NCBI RefSeq assembly: GCF_025717065.2
Contig: NZ_JAOVZO020000018.1
Coordinates: forward strand, 1,178,001 to 1,242,000
Origin: Tahibacter soli
Lineage (GTDB): Bacteria; Pseudomonadota; Gammaproteobacteria; Xanthomonadales; Rhodanobacteraceae
Direction: 5' to 3'
DNA: 64,000 nt
Below the pieces are notes generated by a model, which was not told where the DNA came from, did no database searches, and worked only from the letters and a program-made list of their open reading frames with translations. Made by a program: the position numbers and the translations under genes. Shown here piece after piece: positions 46,762-56,131 of this stretch; positions within the stretch are counted from its first letter, which is position 1; each line of letters starts with the position of its first letter.

Positions 46762-49700
46762 CTAAGCTTCGATCTGCGAGCCGTCCAATGCCGTCACGGC
46801 CGGCCGGTGGAACCACAGCCTGACGGCTTCGACCGCGTCGTCCACGAGGCTGTAGATCACCGGTACCACGACGAGGCACAGCACGGTCGACGTGACGAGT
46901 CCGCCGATCACGACGATCGCCATCGGCGCGCGAAAACTCGGGTCGGCGCCGACGCCGAGCGCGATCGGCAGCATGCCGGCGCCCATCGCGATCGTCGTCA
47001 TGACGATAGGCCGCGCGCGCTTGCGGCACGCATCGACGATCGCACGCCGGCGATGGAATCGGCGATCGCGGCGCGCGATGACGATGTAGTCGACGAGCAG
47101 GATCGCGTTCTTCGTCGTGACGCCCATCAGCATGACGAGGCCGATCATCGACGGCATCGACAACGTCGAGCCGGTGACGAGGAGCGCGGCGAACGCGCCC
47201 GGAATCGACAGCGCGAGCGCCGCGAGCACGGTCAGCGGCTGTGCGAAATCCCTGAGCAGCAGCACGAGCACGACGTAGACGCACAGCACGCCGGCGCCCA
47301 TCGCGACCGCGAAGCCGGCGACGAGTTCGTCCATGACTTCGGCGTCGCCGGCCGACGCCTGCACGACGCCGCGCGGCAGGTTGCGCAGGCTCGGCAATGC
47401 CGCCGCCGCGTCCTCGACGTCGCCGAGCGGCCGGCCGCCGAGTTCCACGGTGAAGCGCACGTTGCGCAGGCGGTCGTAGCGCGCGAGCTCCGACGGGCCG
47501 TCGGCGATGTCGAGGTCGGCGACGCCGTGCAGCGGCACCGGGCCGCGCGCGCCGGGCACCGGCAATCGCCGCAGCGTGTCGAGGTCGTTGCGACCGCGGT
47601 CGGCGAGCCGCACCACGACGGGCACCTGGCGCTCGCTGAGATTGAGCTTCGCGAGCGCCTCGGTGTAGTCGCCCGACGTGGCGATGCGCAGGGTTTCGGC
47701 GATCGCGGCCGACGTGACGCCGAGATCGGCCGCGCGCGCGAAGTCGGGCCGCACGACGAGTTCGGGCCGCAAGAGGCTCGCCGACGACGTGACCGCACCG
47801 ATGCCGGGCAGCGTGCGCAGCTCGCGCTCGACGAGGCTCGCATGCCGGGCCAGCAGCGCGCCGTCTTCGGCGGCGAGCACGAGCTCGTAGCCTTCGTCGT
47901 CCTGCCCGACGCGGATGCGCGCGCCGGGTATCGCGGCGAGCGCCGCGCGCAGATCGTTTTCGATCGCCTGCCGCGTGACGCCGCCGCGATCCTTGCGCGG
48001 CGCGAGGTTGACGGTCAGCACCGCGCTGGTCACGTTCGACGCGGCGCGCGGCCCTTCGTCCGGCTCGCCGGCGCTGCCCGCGGCGCCGATCGCGGTGTAG
48101 ACGGATCGGACATGTGGAATATTCGAGATCGCCAGGCGCGCCCGCTCGGCGCTCGCCTGCGTGTCGCGCAGCGTGCTTCCGGGCGGCAGCGACAGCGCGA
48201 TCCGCGACGTGTCGCCGTCGTCCGGCGGCATGAACTCGTCCGGCAGGTTCGCACCGATCGCAAGGCCGCCGGCGACGAGCAGCGCGGCGATGCCGAGCGT
48301 CAGGCCGCGCTGCCGCAGGCACGCGCGCATGCCGCGCAGGTAGCGCGCGATCCAGCGCGGCGTTCTGCGCCTCGCCGCTGGCGCCTTCAGGAAATACGCC
48401 GCCAGCGTCGGCGTCAGCAGGCGCGCGACGACGAGCGAGAAGAACACGGCGACCGACGCCGTCCAGCCGAACTGCACGAAATACCTGCCGACCGTGCCGC
48501 CCATCAGCGACGTCGGCAGGAACACGGCGACGAGCGTGAACGTCGTGGCGATCACGGCGAGTCCGATTTCCGTCGCGGCGTCGGCGGCGGCGCGCAACGG
48601 CGACTTGCCCATGCGCCGGTGCCGCTCGATGTTCTCGATCTCGACGATCGCATCGTCGACGAGCACGCCGGTGACGAGCGACAGCGACAGCAGCGTGACC
48701 GTGTTGAGCGTGAAGCCCGCCAGATGCATCACCGCGAACGTCGGCACGGCCGACAGCGGCAGCGCGACGGCGGCGATCGCGGTCGCACGCCAGTCGCGCA
48801 GGAACAGCAGCACGACGAGCACCGCGAGCGCGGCGCCTTCGTACAGCAACAGCATCGAGCCGTCGTAGTTTTCGACGATGGGACCGACGAAGTTCACGGC
48901 CTCGGTGAAGACGAGATCGGGATGCACATCCCGCAGTTGCGCGATCGCCGCGCGTGCCGCGTCGGCGACGTCGATTTCGCCGGCGCCGCGCGCGCGAAGA
49001 ATCTCGAACGCCACGACGGGCGTGCCGTCGATCGACGCCGCCGAGCGCGGCGGCGCCGTCGTGTCCGACACGGCGGCAACGTCGTCGAGGCGGATCCGGC
49101 GCCCGTCGCTCAGCGCGACGTCGAGTTCCGCGATCTCCTGCGCCGAGGCCACGGTGGCGACCGCGCGCACCGATTGTTCGGCGCCGCCGATGTCGACGCG
49201 ACCGCCCGACGCCTCCTGCTGCAGTTCGCGCAGGCGACGCGAGATGTCGGCGGCCGTCGCGTTCAGCGCGAGCAGGCGGTCGGGATCGAGTTCGACGCGC
49301 ACCTCGCGATCGACGCCGCCGACGCGCGCGACCGCGCCGACGCCGGGTAGGGCCAGCAGGCGCTTCGTCACGTCGTGATCGACGAACCACGACAGCGCTT
49401 CGTCGTCGCGTCGCGACGACGACACCGCGTAGGTCACGACCGGCGTCGCGGCGAGTTCGATCTTGCGGACGACCGGATCGCGCAGGTCGGCGGGCAGGGT
49501 CGCGCGCGTGCTCGCGATCGCGCCGCGCACGTCGTCGAGCGCGTCACGCGCCGGCTTGTCGACGTCGAACTCGGCCGTGATCGCGGCGACGCCGTCGGTC
49601 AGCGTGCTCGTGATGTGGCGGATGCCTTGCAGGTTCGCGAGCGCGTCTTCGATCTTGCGCGCGACGTCGCTCTCGAGCTGCGGCGGCGACGCGCCCGGCA

Positions 49701-49857
49701 GTTCGGCGGTGACGGTGACGATCGGAAAATCGATGTCCGGAAAGTTCTGCACCTTCATCGCCGCGAAGCCCGCGACGCCCGCGAGCGTCAGCAGGACGAA
49801 CAGCAGCGTCGCGGGAACCGGATTGTCGATCGACCAGGTCGAGAGGTTGCGGCTCAC
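46762..49857 (-). CDS. RND efflux transporter, AcrB/MexB-like permease
   Basis: The 1031-residue inner-membrane protein has the RND layout: first helix near 10-30, large periplasmic loop, helices at about 335-500, second loop and final helices from about 845. TM4 carries the proton-relay pair in VLVDDAIVEIENIERH, and the hydrophobic region GVTTKNAILLVDYIV is present. It exchanges protons for hydrophobic substrates. The family is HAE1/MexB type, though it is shorter in identifying loops than the clinical pumps, so substrates are unknown. The GTG start overlaps the membrane fusion protein stop by 4 bases (GTGA), so they are coupled. No outer-membrane factor gene is next to it. Confidence 0.9.
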   Translation of the reverse strand: MSRNLSTWSIDNPVPATLLFVLLTLAGVAGFAAMKVQNFPDIDFPIVTVTAELPGASPPQLESDVARKIEDALANLQGIRHITSTLTDGVAAITAEFDVDKPARDALDDVRGAIASTRATLPADLRDPVVRKIELAATPVVTYAVSSSRRDDEALSWFVDHDVTKRLLALPGVGAVARVGGVDREVRVELDPDRLLALNATAADISRRLRELQQEASGGRVDIGGAEQSVRAVATVASAQEIAELDVALSDGRRIRLDDVAAVSDTTAPPRSAASIDGTPVVAFEILRARGAGEIDVADAARAAIAQLRDVHPDLVFTEAVNFVGPIVENYDGSMLLLYEGAALAVLVVLLFLRDWRATAIAAVALPLSAVPTFAVMHLAGFTLNTVTLLSLSLVTGVLVDDAIVEIENIERHRRMGKSPLRAAADAATEIGLAVIATTFTLVAVFLPTSLMGGTVGRYFVQFGWTASVAVFFSLVVARLLTPTLAAYFLKAPAARRRTPRWIARYLRGMRACLRQRGLTLGIAALLVAGGLAIGANLPDEFMPPDDGDTSRIALSLPPGSTLRDTQASAERARLAISNIPHVRSVYTAIGAAGSAGEPDEGPRAASNVTSAVLTVNLAPRKDRGGVTRQAIENDLRAALAAIPGARIRVGQDDEGYELVLAAEDGALLARHASLVERELRTLPGIGAVTSSASLLRPELVVRPDFARAADLGVTSAAIAETLRIATSGDYTEALAKLNLSERQVPVVVRLADRGRNDLDTLRRLPVPGARGPVPLHGVADLDIADGPSELARYDRLRNVRFTVELGGRPLGDVEDAAAALPSLRNLPRGVVQASAGDAEVMDELVAGFAVAMGAGVLCVYVVLVLLLRDFAQPLTVLAALALSIPGAFAALLVTGSTLSMPSMIGLVMLMGVTTKNAILLVDYIVIARRDRRFHRRRAIVDACRKRARPIVMTTIAMGAGMLPIALGVGADPSFRAPMAIVVIGGLVTSTVLCLVVVPVIYSLVDDAVEAVRLWFHRPAVTALDGSQIEA

Positions 49858-50966
49858 GAGTCGCTCCCGGCAGGCGTGGCGCTCGCGTCGACGATCCGGA
49901 CCGTGTCGCCGTCGGCGAGAAAGCCGAGGCCCGAGACGATCACGGCGTCGGACGCGGAGAGTCCTTCGGTGATCTCGAGACGGTCGCCGGCGCGGCGGCC
50001 GACGGACACCTTCTGCATCACGACGGTCGATGCAGGCCCCACGCGCATGACGTAGCGAAACCCGTCGCGCAGCAGCACGGCGCTTTGCGGCACGGTCAGC
50101 GCCGGCGCATCGCCGAGTTCGACGTGGCCGCGCGCAAAGGCGCCGGTGCGGATCGCGGGATCGTCCGGCAGGTCGACATAGACGAGGCCGGTGCGCGTCT
50201 GCGTGTCGATCGCCGGCGCGATCGTGCGCAGCCGGCCGCGAACGGCGTGCCCTTCGATGTCGAGCGTCGCGACCTGTCCCGGCGCGAGCCGGCCGATGTC
50301 GGCGGCGGCGACCGCGGCGCGCCATTCCAGGCGGCCGTCGCGGATCACGCGAAACAGTTCCTGGCCCGCGGGAACGACGGCGCCGACCGTCGCGGTACGC
50401 GACGTGACGATGCCGTCGTCGGGCGCGACGACGCGCGTCTGCGTCACGCGCAGGCGCTGACGCCGCTCGGCCGCGCGTGTCGCCTCGAGCCGCGCGCGCC
50501 CGGTCGCCGCGGCGACGACGTACTGGTCGATCTGCTGGGTCGACAGCGCACCGGTGTGCGTGAGGCTGCGTGCACGCGCGGCGTTGGACTGTGCTTCGTC
50601 CACTTGCGCCGCGGCCTGCGCGACCGCGGCGCTCGCTTCGGCGAGTTCGGCCCGTACGATGTCGGCGCTGAATCGCGCGAGCACCTGGCCGCGCCTTACC
50701 GTGTCGCCGACGTCGACGTCGACGGCGACGAGCCGCAGTCCGTCGGCCTCGGCGCCGATGCTCGCTTCCTGCCATGCGGCGATGTTGCCGGTCGCCGGCA
50801 CGCGAACCGGCAGCGCCGCGATCCGCGCGTGTGTGACGGCGACCGACAGGACGGGCGGCGGCGCGGACTGCGCCGGGTCTTCGCGGTTGCCGTCGCATGC
50901 CGCGACGAGCACCGCCGGCAGTAGGAAAAACGCCGCACCGATCCGTGCGATTCGACGCTGCTGCAT
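49854..50966 (-). CDS. RND membrane fusion protein (lipoprotein)
   Basis: This 370-residue protein has a lipoprotein signal (LVAAC, Cys about 24), the biotinyl-lipoyl region (WQEASIGAEADGLRLVAVDVDVGDTVRRGQVL), a coiled-coil hairpin (about 105-160), and beta-barrel and membrane-proximal domains. It links the RND pump to an outer-membrane channel. The start ATG sits before the signal, with the pump gene overlapping its stop. It is the first gene of the efflux-regulation operon, so the promoter is expected in 50967-51046. Confidence 0.9.
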   Translation of the reverse strand: MQQRRIARIGAAFFLLPAVLVAACDGNREDPAQSAPPPVLSVAVTHARIAALPVRVPATGNIAAWQEASIGAEADGLRLVAVDVDVGDTVRRGQVLARFSADIVRAELAEASAAVAQAAAQVDEAQSNAARARSLTHTGALSTQQIDQYVVAAATGRARLEATRAAERRQRLRVTQTRVVAPDDGIVTSRTATVGAVVPAGQELFRVIRDGRLEWRAAVAAADIGRLAPGQVATLDIEGHAVRGRLRTIAPAIDTQTRTGLVYVDLPDDPAIRTGAFARGHVELGDAPALTVPQSAVLLRDGFRYVMRVGPASTVVMQKVSVGRRAGDRLEITEGLSASDAVIVSGLGFLADGDTVRIVDASATPAGSDS

Positions 50967-51046
50967 GGGTAGACAAATCCTCGAAACGCTACGGGGCGTC
51001 TTCGATGATCGATTCCCGATGTCGCGGAAATGTCGCGCCGCGTTCT

Positions 51047-51493
51047 TCAGCCGTGCGCGAGCGCCGCCGCGATCGCCATGCGCCACTCGTCCATGAACGC
51101 CGCGTAGCGCGGCGGCGACAGGAACTCGCGCACCGTCGATTCGGCATCGTCGGCGAGCGCGGTCAGCGTATAGCGCACGGTGACGTCGGTCGCGTCGTCG
51201 CCGGCCGGCGCGCACGCGACGTCGACGAGGCCCATGCTGACGCCTTGCGCGATGCGCGCGTAGCCGGCCGCGTGCAGCGCCGGTTCGTAGCGCGTGACGA
51301 TCCATACCGATTCGACGCCGCCGGCGCCGATCGTGCGGAACACGGTGCCGCGCTCGGTCTCGCCGCTGAGCATATGCGGGTTCCAGCCCTTCGCCCAGGC
51401 GCGCTCGCCGAGCGGGGTGAACATGGGAAACACGCGCGCGATCGGCGCGTCGAGACGGAAGGTGCCTTGCTGCGACTGCGGGCTTGCGGCCAT
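51047..51493 (-). CDS. SRPBCC-fold protein
   Basis: The 148-residue protein looks like a START/Bet v1 fold (polyketide-cyclase-like) protein: the N-terminal FRLDAPIARVFPMFTPLGERAWAKGWNP and later strands and a long C-terminal helix (YAAFMDEWRMAIAAAL) fit that fold. These proteins bind hydrophobic small molecules or act as cyclases or lyases. The 61-base region before its start contains a strong palindrome (51507-51524) and a divergent ribbon-helix-helix gene, so the two are probably co-regulated. Ligand unknown. Confidence 0.72.
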   Translation of the reverse strand: MAASPQSQQGTFRLDAPIARVFPMFTPLGERAWAKGWNPHMLSGETERGTVFRTIGAGGVESVWIVTRYEPALHAAGYARIAQGVSMGLVDVACAPAGDDATDVTVRYTLTALADDAESTVREFLSPPRYAAFMDEWRMAIAAALAHG

Positions 51494-51506
51494 GAGCTTG
51501 CCTTGT

Positions 51507-51524
51507 TTGGTAGGTATGTACCAA
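51507..51524. promoter_or_regulatory. Palindrome between SRPBCC and RHH genes
   Basis: TTGGTA and TACCAA form a perfect inverted repeat around GGTATG within the 61-base divergent region. A second GGTATG occurs 20 bases downstream (51533-51538). It is a good candidate operator for the divergent ribbon-helix-helix protein, whose dimers bind such spaced half-sites. Confidence 0.62.
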
Positions 51525-51554
51525 GATAACATGGTATGAAATCCGGAGAAAACC

Positions 51555-51839
51555 ATGGCGGCGCGCAGAAACGAGACGAAGACCGGCAATCCGACCCCTC
51601 CCGCGGTCGAACGCATCCAGACGGGCGTGCGGCTGGAAAAGCGGCTGCTCAAGGTGCTCAAGGGGCTCGCGGAATACCTCGACCTGTCGCTCGGCGACCT
51701 GCTCGAAGGCGTGGCGCTGCACGCGCTGGAGAACAAGGCGCCGTTCTCGGCGGCGACGCTCAAGAAGATCGCGGATCTGAAGCGGGTGTACGGGCTGGCG
51801 CTAGGGGCGGGGGACAGTCACCGGTTGAAGGAGGGGTGA
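51555..51839 (+). CDS. Small ribbon-helix-helix-like DNA-binding protein
   Basis: This 94-residue protein has a basic N-terminus followed by a beta strand and two helices (RIQTGVRLEKRLLKVLKGLA, YLDLSLGDLLEGVALHAL) at about 19-58. This matches the ribbon-helix-helix fold used by MetJ/Arc-type regulators and antitoxins, though the length allows more. It starts 30 bases after the palindrome in the same intergenic region, and its stop is followed by a repeat-rich gap. No toxin partner is evident downstream. A DNA-binding regulator of the SRPBCC gene is the simplest reading. Confidence 0.72.
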   Translation: MAARRNETKTGNPTPPAVERIQTGVRLEKRLLKVLKGLAEYLDLSLGDLLEGVALHALENKAPFSAATLKKIADLKRVYGLALGAGDSHRLKEG

Positions 51840-52127
51840 AGCTTTCGCCGCGCATGTGCCGCGCAAACGTGTTCACTCGACGAGGTCCTTCGCGGCGCCC
51901 CCATCCCATCCTTCTCCCCCAACGCGGTTGGGGGAGAAGGAGCCGAGGGTTTCGGCGTTGCGACGCTTGAGCCCTCTCCTCCAAGCTTGCTTGGGGGAGA
52001 GGGTTGGCCGCTCGTGCGCATCCGGCGCCCGCGGCATTAGTACATCCATGTACGTCAGGCGAGGGGGCGACGCCCAGGTCTTCGTTGTAGCTGGATCGAT
52101 AGCGCAACGAAAAAACTTATGAACTGA
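51840..52127. repeat. Intergenic region with two GGGGGAGA hairpins
   Basis: Two hairpins stand at 51910-51940 (CCTTCTCCCCCAA / TTGGGGGAGAAGG, loop CGCGG) and 51972-52003 (CCCTCTCCTCCAAGC / GCTTGGGGGAGAGGG, one internal mismatch). Both are near-relatives of the hairpin at 43712-43743. The remainder shows no gene. These are dispersed palindromic elements that could act as terminators for either converging gene, but no T run follows them. Confidence 0.75.
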
Positions 52128-53783
52128 TTATCTGGCGCCTGCGACATCCTCGCGCAAGATCCGCAGCACCTCCGCCACCGCCTCGCGACTCTCGTACACG
52201 TCGTGCCCCCACTCGACGACGAGCGTCGATGCCGCGCCCGGCAGCAGCGCGCTGTCGAGCGGCACGAAGCCGTCGGTCGGCGGATCGCGGCCCGGCAGGC
52301 TGCCGGCGATCGTGTGGTACGGAATCGACGGCAGCAGCGCCTGTGCCGCCTTGCGCACCGGCTGCGCCGTCTGCAGCGTCGTGATGCTGTTGAGCAGGCC
52401 GCGCTGGTACAGCATGCGCAGGTCTTCCTTGACGTAGCCCGCGTTCGCGCGGGCCAGGCGCCGCAGCGCGTCGATCTCCGGCGCGCGCTGGCCGACGATG
52501 CTGCGCGCCAGCCGGCCGAGGAATCCGTCGGCCGTCGGGCTGCCCTTGTGCGGCGACGCGATGAAGATCGCGCGCGTCACGCCGGGATAGCGGCCGAAGT
52601 GAAACACCTGGTCGGCCAGGCGCAGATCGTCCTCGTCGCCGGCGAAATCGCCGATCGGCGCGTTGAACGCGGCCGACCACAGTGCCTCGCCGCTGTCGAC
52701 GCTGAGCAGTCGCGACAGCACGCCGCCGAGGCTGTGGCCGACCAGTACGATGCCGCGCCGCGCCGCGTCGTCGCCTTCGGGATCGACCGCCTGCCACGTC
52801 GCGTCGAGATAGCCGCGCAGGCGGTGCCGCAGCACGAGCGTCGGCGCGTTCGTCTGGTACACCATGTGCCACACTTGAAATTGTGAACGCAGCAGCGCGT
52901 CGCCCCAGATCGCGTTCGACAGCCGCGCCCACGCGAGCGGATTGCTGCCCAGGCCGTGGATCATCACGACCGGGCGCTTGTTCGGATCGTAGTCCTCGAG
53001 CAGGTACAGGCCCGCGCGCCGGCCGATTTCATTGCCGCGCAGCAGGCCCCAGACACCGAGCCGGCGCAGCGTCGACGTGCTCGCGCCGTGCGCGTAGAAC
53101 GCGGACGTGTCGGCCGCGAGCGGATAGCGCCGCGCGCCGACCTGCACGTCGCCGAGCGCGACGGGATCGCCGATCACGAGCCGCGGCATCGGCGCGCCGG
53201 GCGCGTTTTCGATCCACGCGGTCGCCCAGCGGAACACGCCTTCGGGCGGCAGGTGCGTGCACAGCGGCCGGTCGTCGCAACGCGGCGCGAGCAAGGTCAG
53301 CGGCACGCCGAAGCCCGGCGTCGTGTGGCGCTCGCCGTCGAACAGGTCGGCCGGCACGTCGGCCGCGAGCGCGAGCTGCGCGGGCTTGGAGAAGTAATGA
53401 CTGATGCGGCGAAAGTCGACGTCGACGGCGACGCCCGCGATGCGCGTCGGCCCCGGCCTCCAGCCCGGCGACGAGCGGCGCAGCACCGTTTCGAGCAGGC
53501 CCTCGGTGCAGCGGTTCGCGAGCGTCGCGGCGGCGCTGGCGACGTCGGCGCGCGGCGACGCCATCGGCGCGTACGCCGTCGCGGCGCAGCGCAGCCAGTA
53601 TTCGGCGCGCGCGCGTTCGTTGCGGGCGTGCGCGGCGGAGTAGGCGAGGCTGCGCGCGGCTTCGAGTTCGGTCGATACGTCGGCGACGACGGGGGGCTGC
53701 GACGGCGGCGCGTGCGCGCACGCGGCGAGCAGCGCGCACAGCGCTGTCCCGAGACATCGAACACCGGCCGACGAGCTTCGCAT
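52128..53783 (-). CDS. Lipoprotein alpha/beta hydrolase
   Basis: The 551-residue protein begins with a lipoprotein signal (LLAACA, Cys about 22), then a helical or unassigned half to about 270. An alpha/beta hydrolase domain follows with VVMIHGLGSNP (oxyanion), the nucleophile elbow VGHSLGG (about 345-351) and a possible histidine in EWGHDVYES near the end. The domain fits DUF676/lipase-like serine hydrolases. It should act in the periplasm or outer membrane, on lipids or peptides. It is divergent from the CadC-like regulator (71 bases), so the regulator may control it. Confidence 0.85.
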   Translation of the reverse strand: MRSSSAGVRCLGTALCALLAACAHAPPSQPPVVADVSTELEAARSLAYSAAHARNERARAEYWLRCAATAYAPMASPRADVASAAATLANRCTEGLLETVLRRSSPGWRPGPTRIAGVAVDVDFRRISHYFSKPAQLALAADVPADLFDGERHTTPGFGVPLTLLAPRCDDRPLCTHLPPEGVFRWATAWIENAPGAPMPRLVIGDPVALGDVQVGARRYPLAADTSAFYAHGASTSTLRRLGVWGLLRGNEIGRRAGLYLLEDYDPNKRPVVMIHGLGSNPLAWARLSNAIWGDALLRSQFQVWHMVYQTNAPTLVLRHRLRGYLDATWQAVDPEGDDAARRGIVLVGHSLGGVLSRLLSVDSGEALWSAAFNAPIGDFAGDEDDLRLADQVFHFGRYPGVTRAIFIASPHKGSPTADGFLGRLARSIVGQRAPEIDALRRLARANAGYVKEDLRMLYQRGLLNSITTLQTAQPVRKAAQALLPSIPYHTIAGSLPGRDPPTDGFVPLDSALLPGAASTLVVEWGHDVYESREAVAEVLRILREDVAGAR

Positions 53784-53854
53784 GCATCCCCCTTCGCGCC
53801 GCGCAACGTTAGCGCATCTGCGCCGCGTTCGAACGGCGTGGCATCATCGCGTGG

Positions 53855-56131
53855 ATGATCTACCGCTTCGGCGACTTTCGACTCGACCCGGCTGCGCGCG
53901 AACTGCGGCGCGCGGATGCCGCCGTTGCCGCGCCGCGCCGCGTGTTCGACCTGCTCGTGTACCTCGTCGAGCAGCGCGACCGCGCGGTCGGCCGCGACGA
54001 ACTCGTGTCCGCCGTGTGGGGGCGCGTCGACGTCGCCGACGTGCAGGTGAGCCAGCTGATCGCGCGCGCGCGCCGCGTGCTCGGCGACGACGCGCAGGCG
54101 CAGACCGCGATACGCACGGTGCCCGGCTTCGGCTATCGCTGGGCGATGGCGGTGACGGTCGACGAGGCGCCGCCGCCCGACGTCGTCACGCCGTCGAATG
54201 CCGCGCCGTCGATCGACGCGCCGCCGTCGAAGCGCCGCATCGCGCTCGGGCTCGCGCTCATCGCCGCGCTCGTCGCCGCGCTGCTGTTCGCCACGCGCGA
54301 CGGCGAACGCCGCGAAGCGCCGCGCGCGGCGGCTGCCGCGTCGATCGCGGTGCTGCCGGTCGACGTCGACGGGCCCGCCGATGCGAGCTGGGTGCCGCTC
54401 GGCGTCATGGATCTCGTCGCCGCGCGCCTGCGCGACGCGGGCCTCGCGGTGCCGCCGAGCGACAGCGTGATGGCCGCGCTGCATGCGGCGCGCACGCGCG
54501 ACGCGACGCGGCCGGTCGCCGACGTGCGCGCGATCCTCGGCACCGCGCGGCTGGTGCGCGGCTCGGCGCGCAAGGCCGCGAACGGATGGATCGTCGCGCT
54601 CGAAACCGACGACGACGACGGCCAGCGCCATCGCGTGGAAGCCGAACGCACGGACGTGATCGATGCGGCGAGCCGCGCCGCCGACCTGCTGCTCGCCGCG
54701 CTCGGTCGCACCGACGCATCGCCGCGCGAGGGCGGCGACGCGCTCGACGAGATCGCGCAGCGCATCCAGGCCGCGACGCTCGCCGGGCGCTACGACGCGG
54801 CCGGCGAAATCCTCGAATCGGCGCCGCCCGACGTGCGCGCCAATCCGCGCCTGCGCCTGCAGGCCGCGCAGCTCGACTACTACCGCGGCCGCGTCGACGC
54901 GGCGCGGCAGCAGGTCGACGCGCTGCTCGCGACCGAACTCGACGCGCCGCTGCGCGCCCGCGCGCTGACGTCGCGCGGCCTGTTGCACGTGCGCGCGGGC
55001 GAATGCGCCGAAGCCGAGCGCGCGTTCGACGCGGCACTCGCGGCCTGGCCGAAGACCGAACCGACCGCGCTCGCCGGCCGCGGCCTTGCGCGCACGTGCC
55101 TGGAAAAGCACGCGGCGGCGGCCGACGATCTCGGCCTAGCGCGCGTGCGGCTCGAAGCGGCCGGCGACCGGCTCGGCGTCGCGCGCGCCGACAACTATCT
55201 CGGCATCCTCGATGCGAACCGCAACCGGCTCGATGCCGCCCGTGCGCGCTTCGACGCGGCGCGCGAAACGTTCGAGGCGTTCGGCGTGATCGACGCGCAG
55301 CGCGCGGCGCTGTCGGCGCTGATCGACACCGATGTGCACCTGTTGCGCTGGAACGACGCGCTGCGCGACGCCGAGCGCCTCGCGGCGCTGCGGCCGAAGA
55401 TCACCGACGCGGCGCAGCGGCAGATTCTCGACAGCGACCGCGCGCGCGCCTACATCGGCGTCGGCCGCTGGCGCGACGCGGCGATGCTGCTCGCGCCGAC
55501 GCCCGGCGAAGTGACGAGCGGCGCCGCGCAGCGCTATCTCGACGCGGTGCGCGCCGATCTCGCGTGGCGCGAAGGCCGCCGCGACGATGCGCGCGACGCC
55601 GCGCGGCGCGCGCTGGCCGACTGGCCCGACCGCGCGTCGGACGATCGCCGCGCGGCGGCCGTGCTCGTGCTCGCGCGCGCGTCGCCGGATTCGCCGGTGC
55701 CGGTGCCGCCGGCCGAGTCGGGCGACGACGTGCCGGCCGGTCTGCCGCTGCTGCGCATCGCGGCGGCCGAGCGCGCGGCGGCGAGCGGCGACGTCGCCGC
55801 CGCGTCGCACGCGTTCGTGCAGGCGCAAGCGGCGGCCGACGCGGCGGCCGTACCGTCGGTGCTCGTCGCGACGACGGCGAGCCACGCGCAATGGCTGATC
55901 GGGCAGGGGCGCGTCGAGGAAGCCGCGTCGCTCGCCGGCCGCATCGCGCCGTGGACCGCCGACGACTTCGACGGCGCGCTGCTGCGCGTCGCGCTGTTTC
56001 GCGCGCGCGGCGAGCACGAGGCGTGGCGCGCGAGCCTCGATGCGGCGCGGCGTCTGGCCGGCGAGCGCGCGATTCCGCCGGCGTTGCTCGAGGCGCCGCT
56101 GCCCGGGAATGTGCGCAACGTCATGAAATAG
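53855..56131 (+). CDS. CadC-like winged-helix regulator with TPR-like repeats
   Basis: The 758-residue protein starts with an OmpR-type winged helix (about 1-95: IYRFGDFRLDP, YLVEQRDRAVGRDELVSAVWG, RTVPGFGYRW). A linker to about 125 follows, then a single membrane helix (about 130-148), a mixed alpha/beta segment with SIAVLPVDVDG (about 163-173), and from about 290 Ala-rich helix pairs that resemble TPR repeats. It is a one-component membrane-linked transcription factor like CadC, without a phosphate switch. It may read a periplasmic signal. Its likely target, by arrangement, is the divergent lipoprotein hydrolase. No autoregulatory site was identified. Confidence 0.85.
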   Translation: MIYRFGDFRLDPAARELRRADAAVAAPRRVFDLLVYLVEQRDRAVGRDELVSAVWGRVDVADVQVSQLIARARRVLGDDAQAQTAIRTVPGFGYRWAMAVTVDEAPPPDVVTPSNAAPSIDAPPSKRRIALGLALIAALVAALLFATRDGERREAPRAAAAASIAVLPVDVDGPADASWVPLGVMDLVAARLRDAGLAVPPSDSVMAALHAARTRDATRPVADVRAILGTARLVRGSARKAANGWIVALETDDDDGQRHRVEAERTDVIDAASRAADLLLAALGRTDASPREGGDALDEIAQRIQAATLAGRYDAAGEILESAPPDVRANPRLRLQAAQLDYYRGRVDAARQQVDALLATELDAPLRARALTSRGLLHVRAGECAEAERAFDAALAAWPKTEPTALAGRGLARTCLEKHAAAADDLGLARVRLEAAGDRLGVARADNYLGILDANRNRLDAARARFDAARETFEAFGVIDAQRAALSALIDTDVHLLRWNDALRDAERLAALRPKITDAAQRQILDSDRARAYIGVGRWRDAAMLLAPTPGEVTSGAAQRYLDAVRADLAWREGRRDDARDAARRALADWPDRASDDRRAAAVLVLARASPDSPVPVPPAESGDDVPAGLPLLRIAAAERAAASGDVAAASHAFVQAQAAADAAAVPSVLVATTASHAQWLIGQGRVEEAASLAGRIAPWTADDFDGALLRVALFRARGEHEAWRASLDAARRLAGERAIPPALLEAPLPGNVRNVMK

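Noticed and set aside
46807-49350. Plus-strand frame of about 850 codons antisense to the RND pump
   Set aside because: Translation is Arg/Asp/His-rich low-complexity and matches the pattern of GC-rich antisense shadows; the RND frame has all expected motifs.
51555-51839. Toxin-antitoxin pair
   Set aside because: The small protein could be an antitoxin fold, but no toxin-like gene is adjacent; the SRPBCC neighbour is divergent and not toxin-like.
53297-55111. Minus-strand frame of about 600 codons antisense to the CadC-like gene
   Set aside because: Arg/Ala-rich translation without domains; the plus-strand frame has a clear winged helix and membrane helix.
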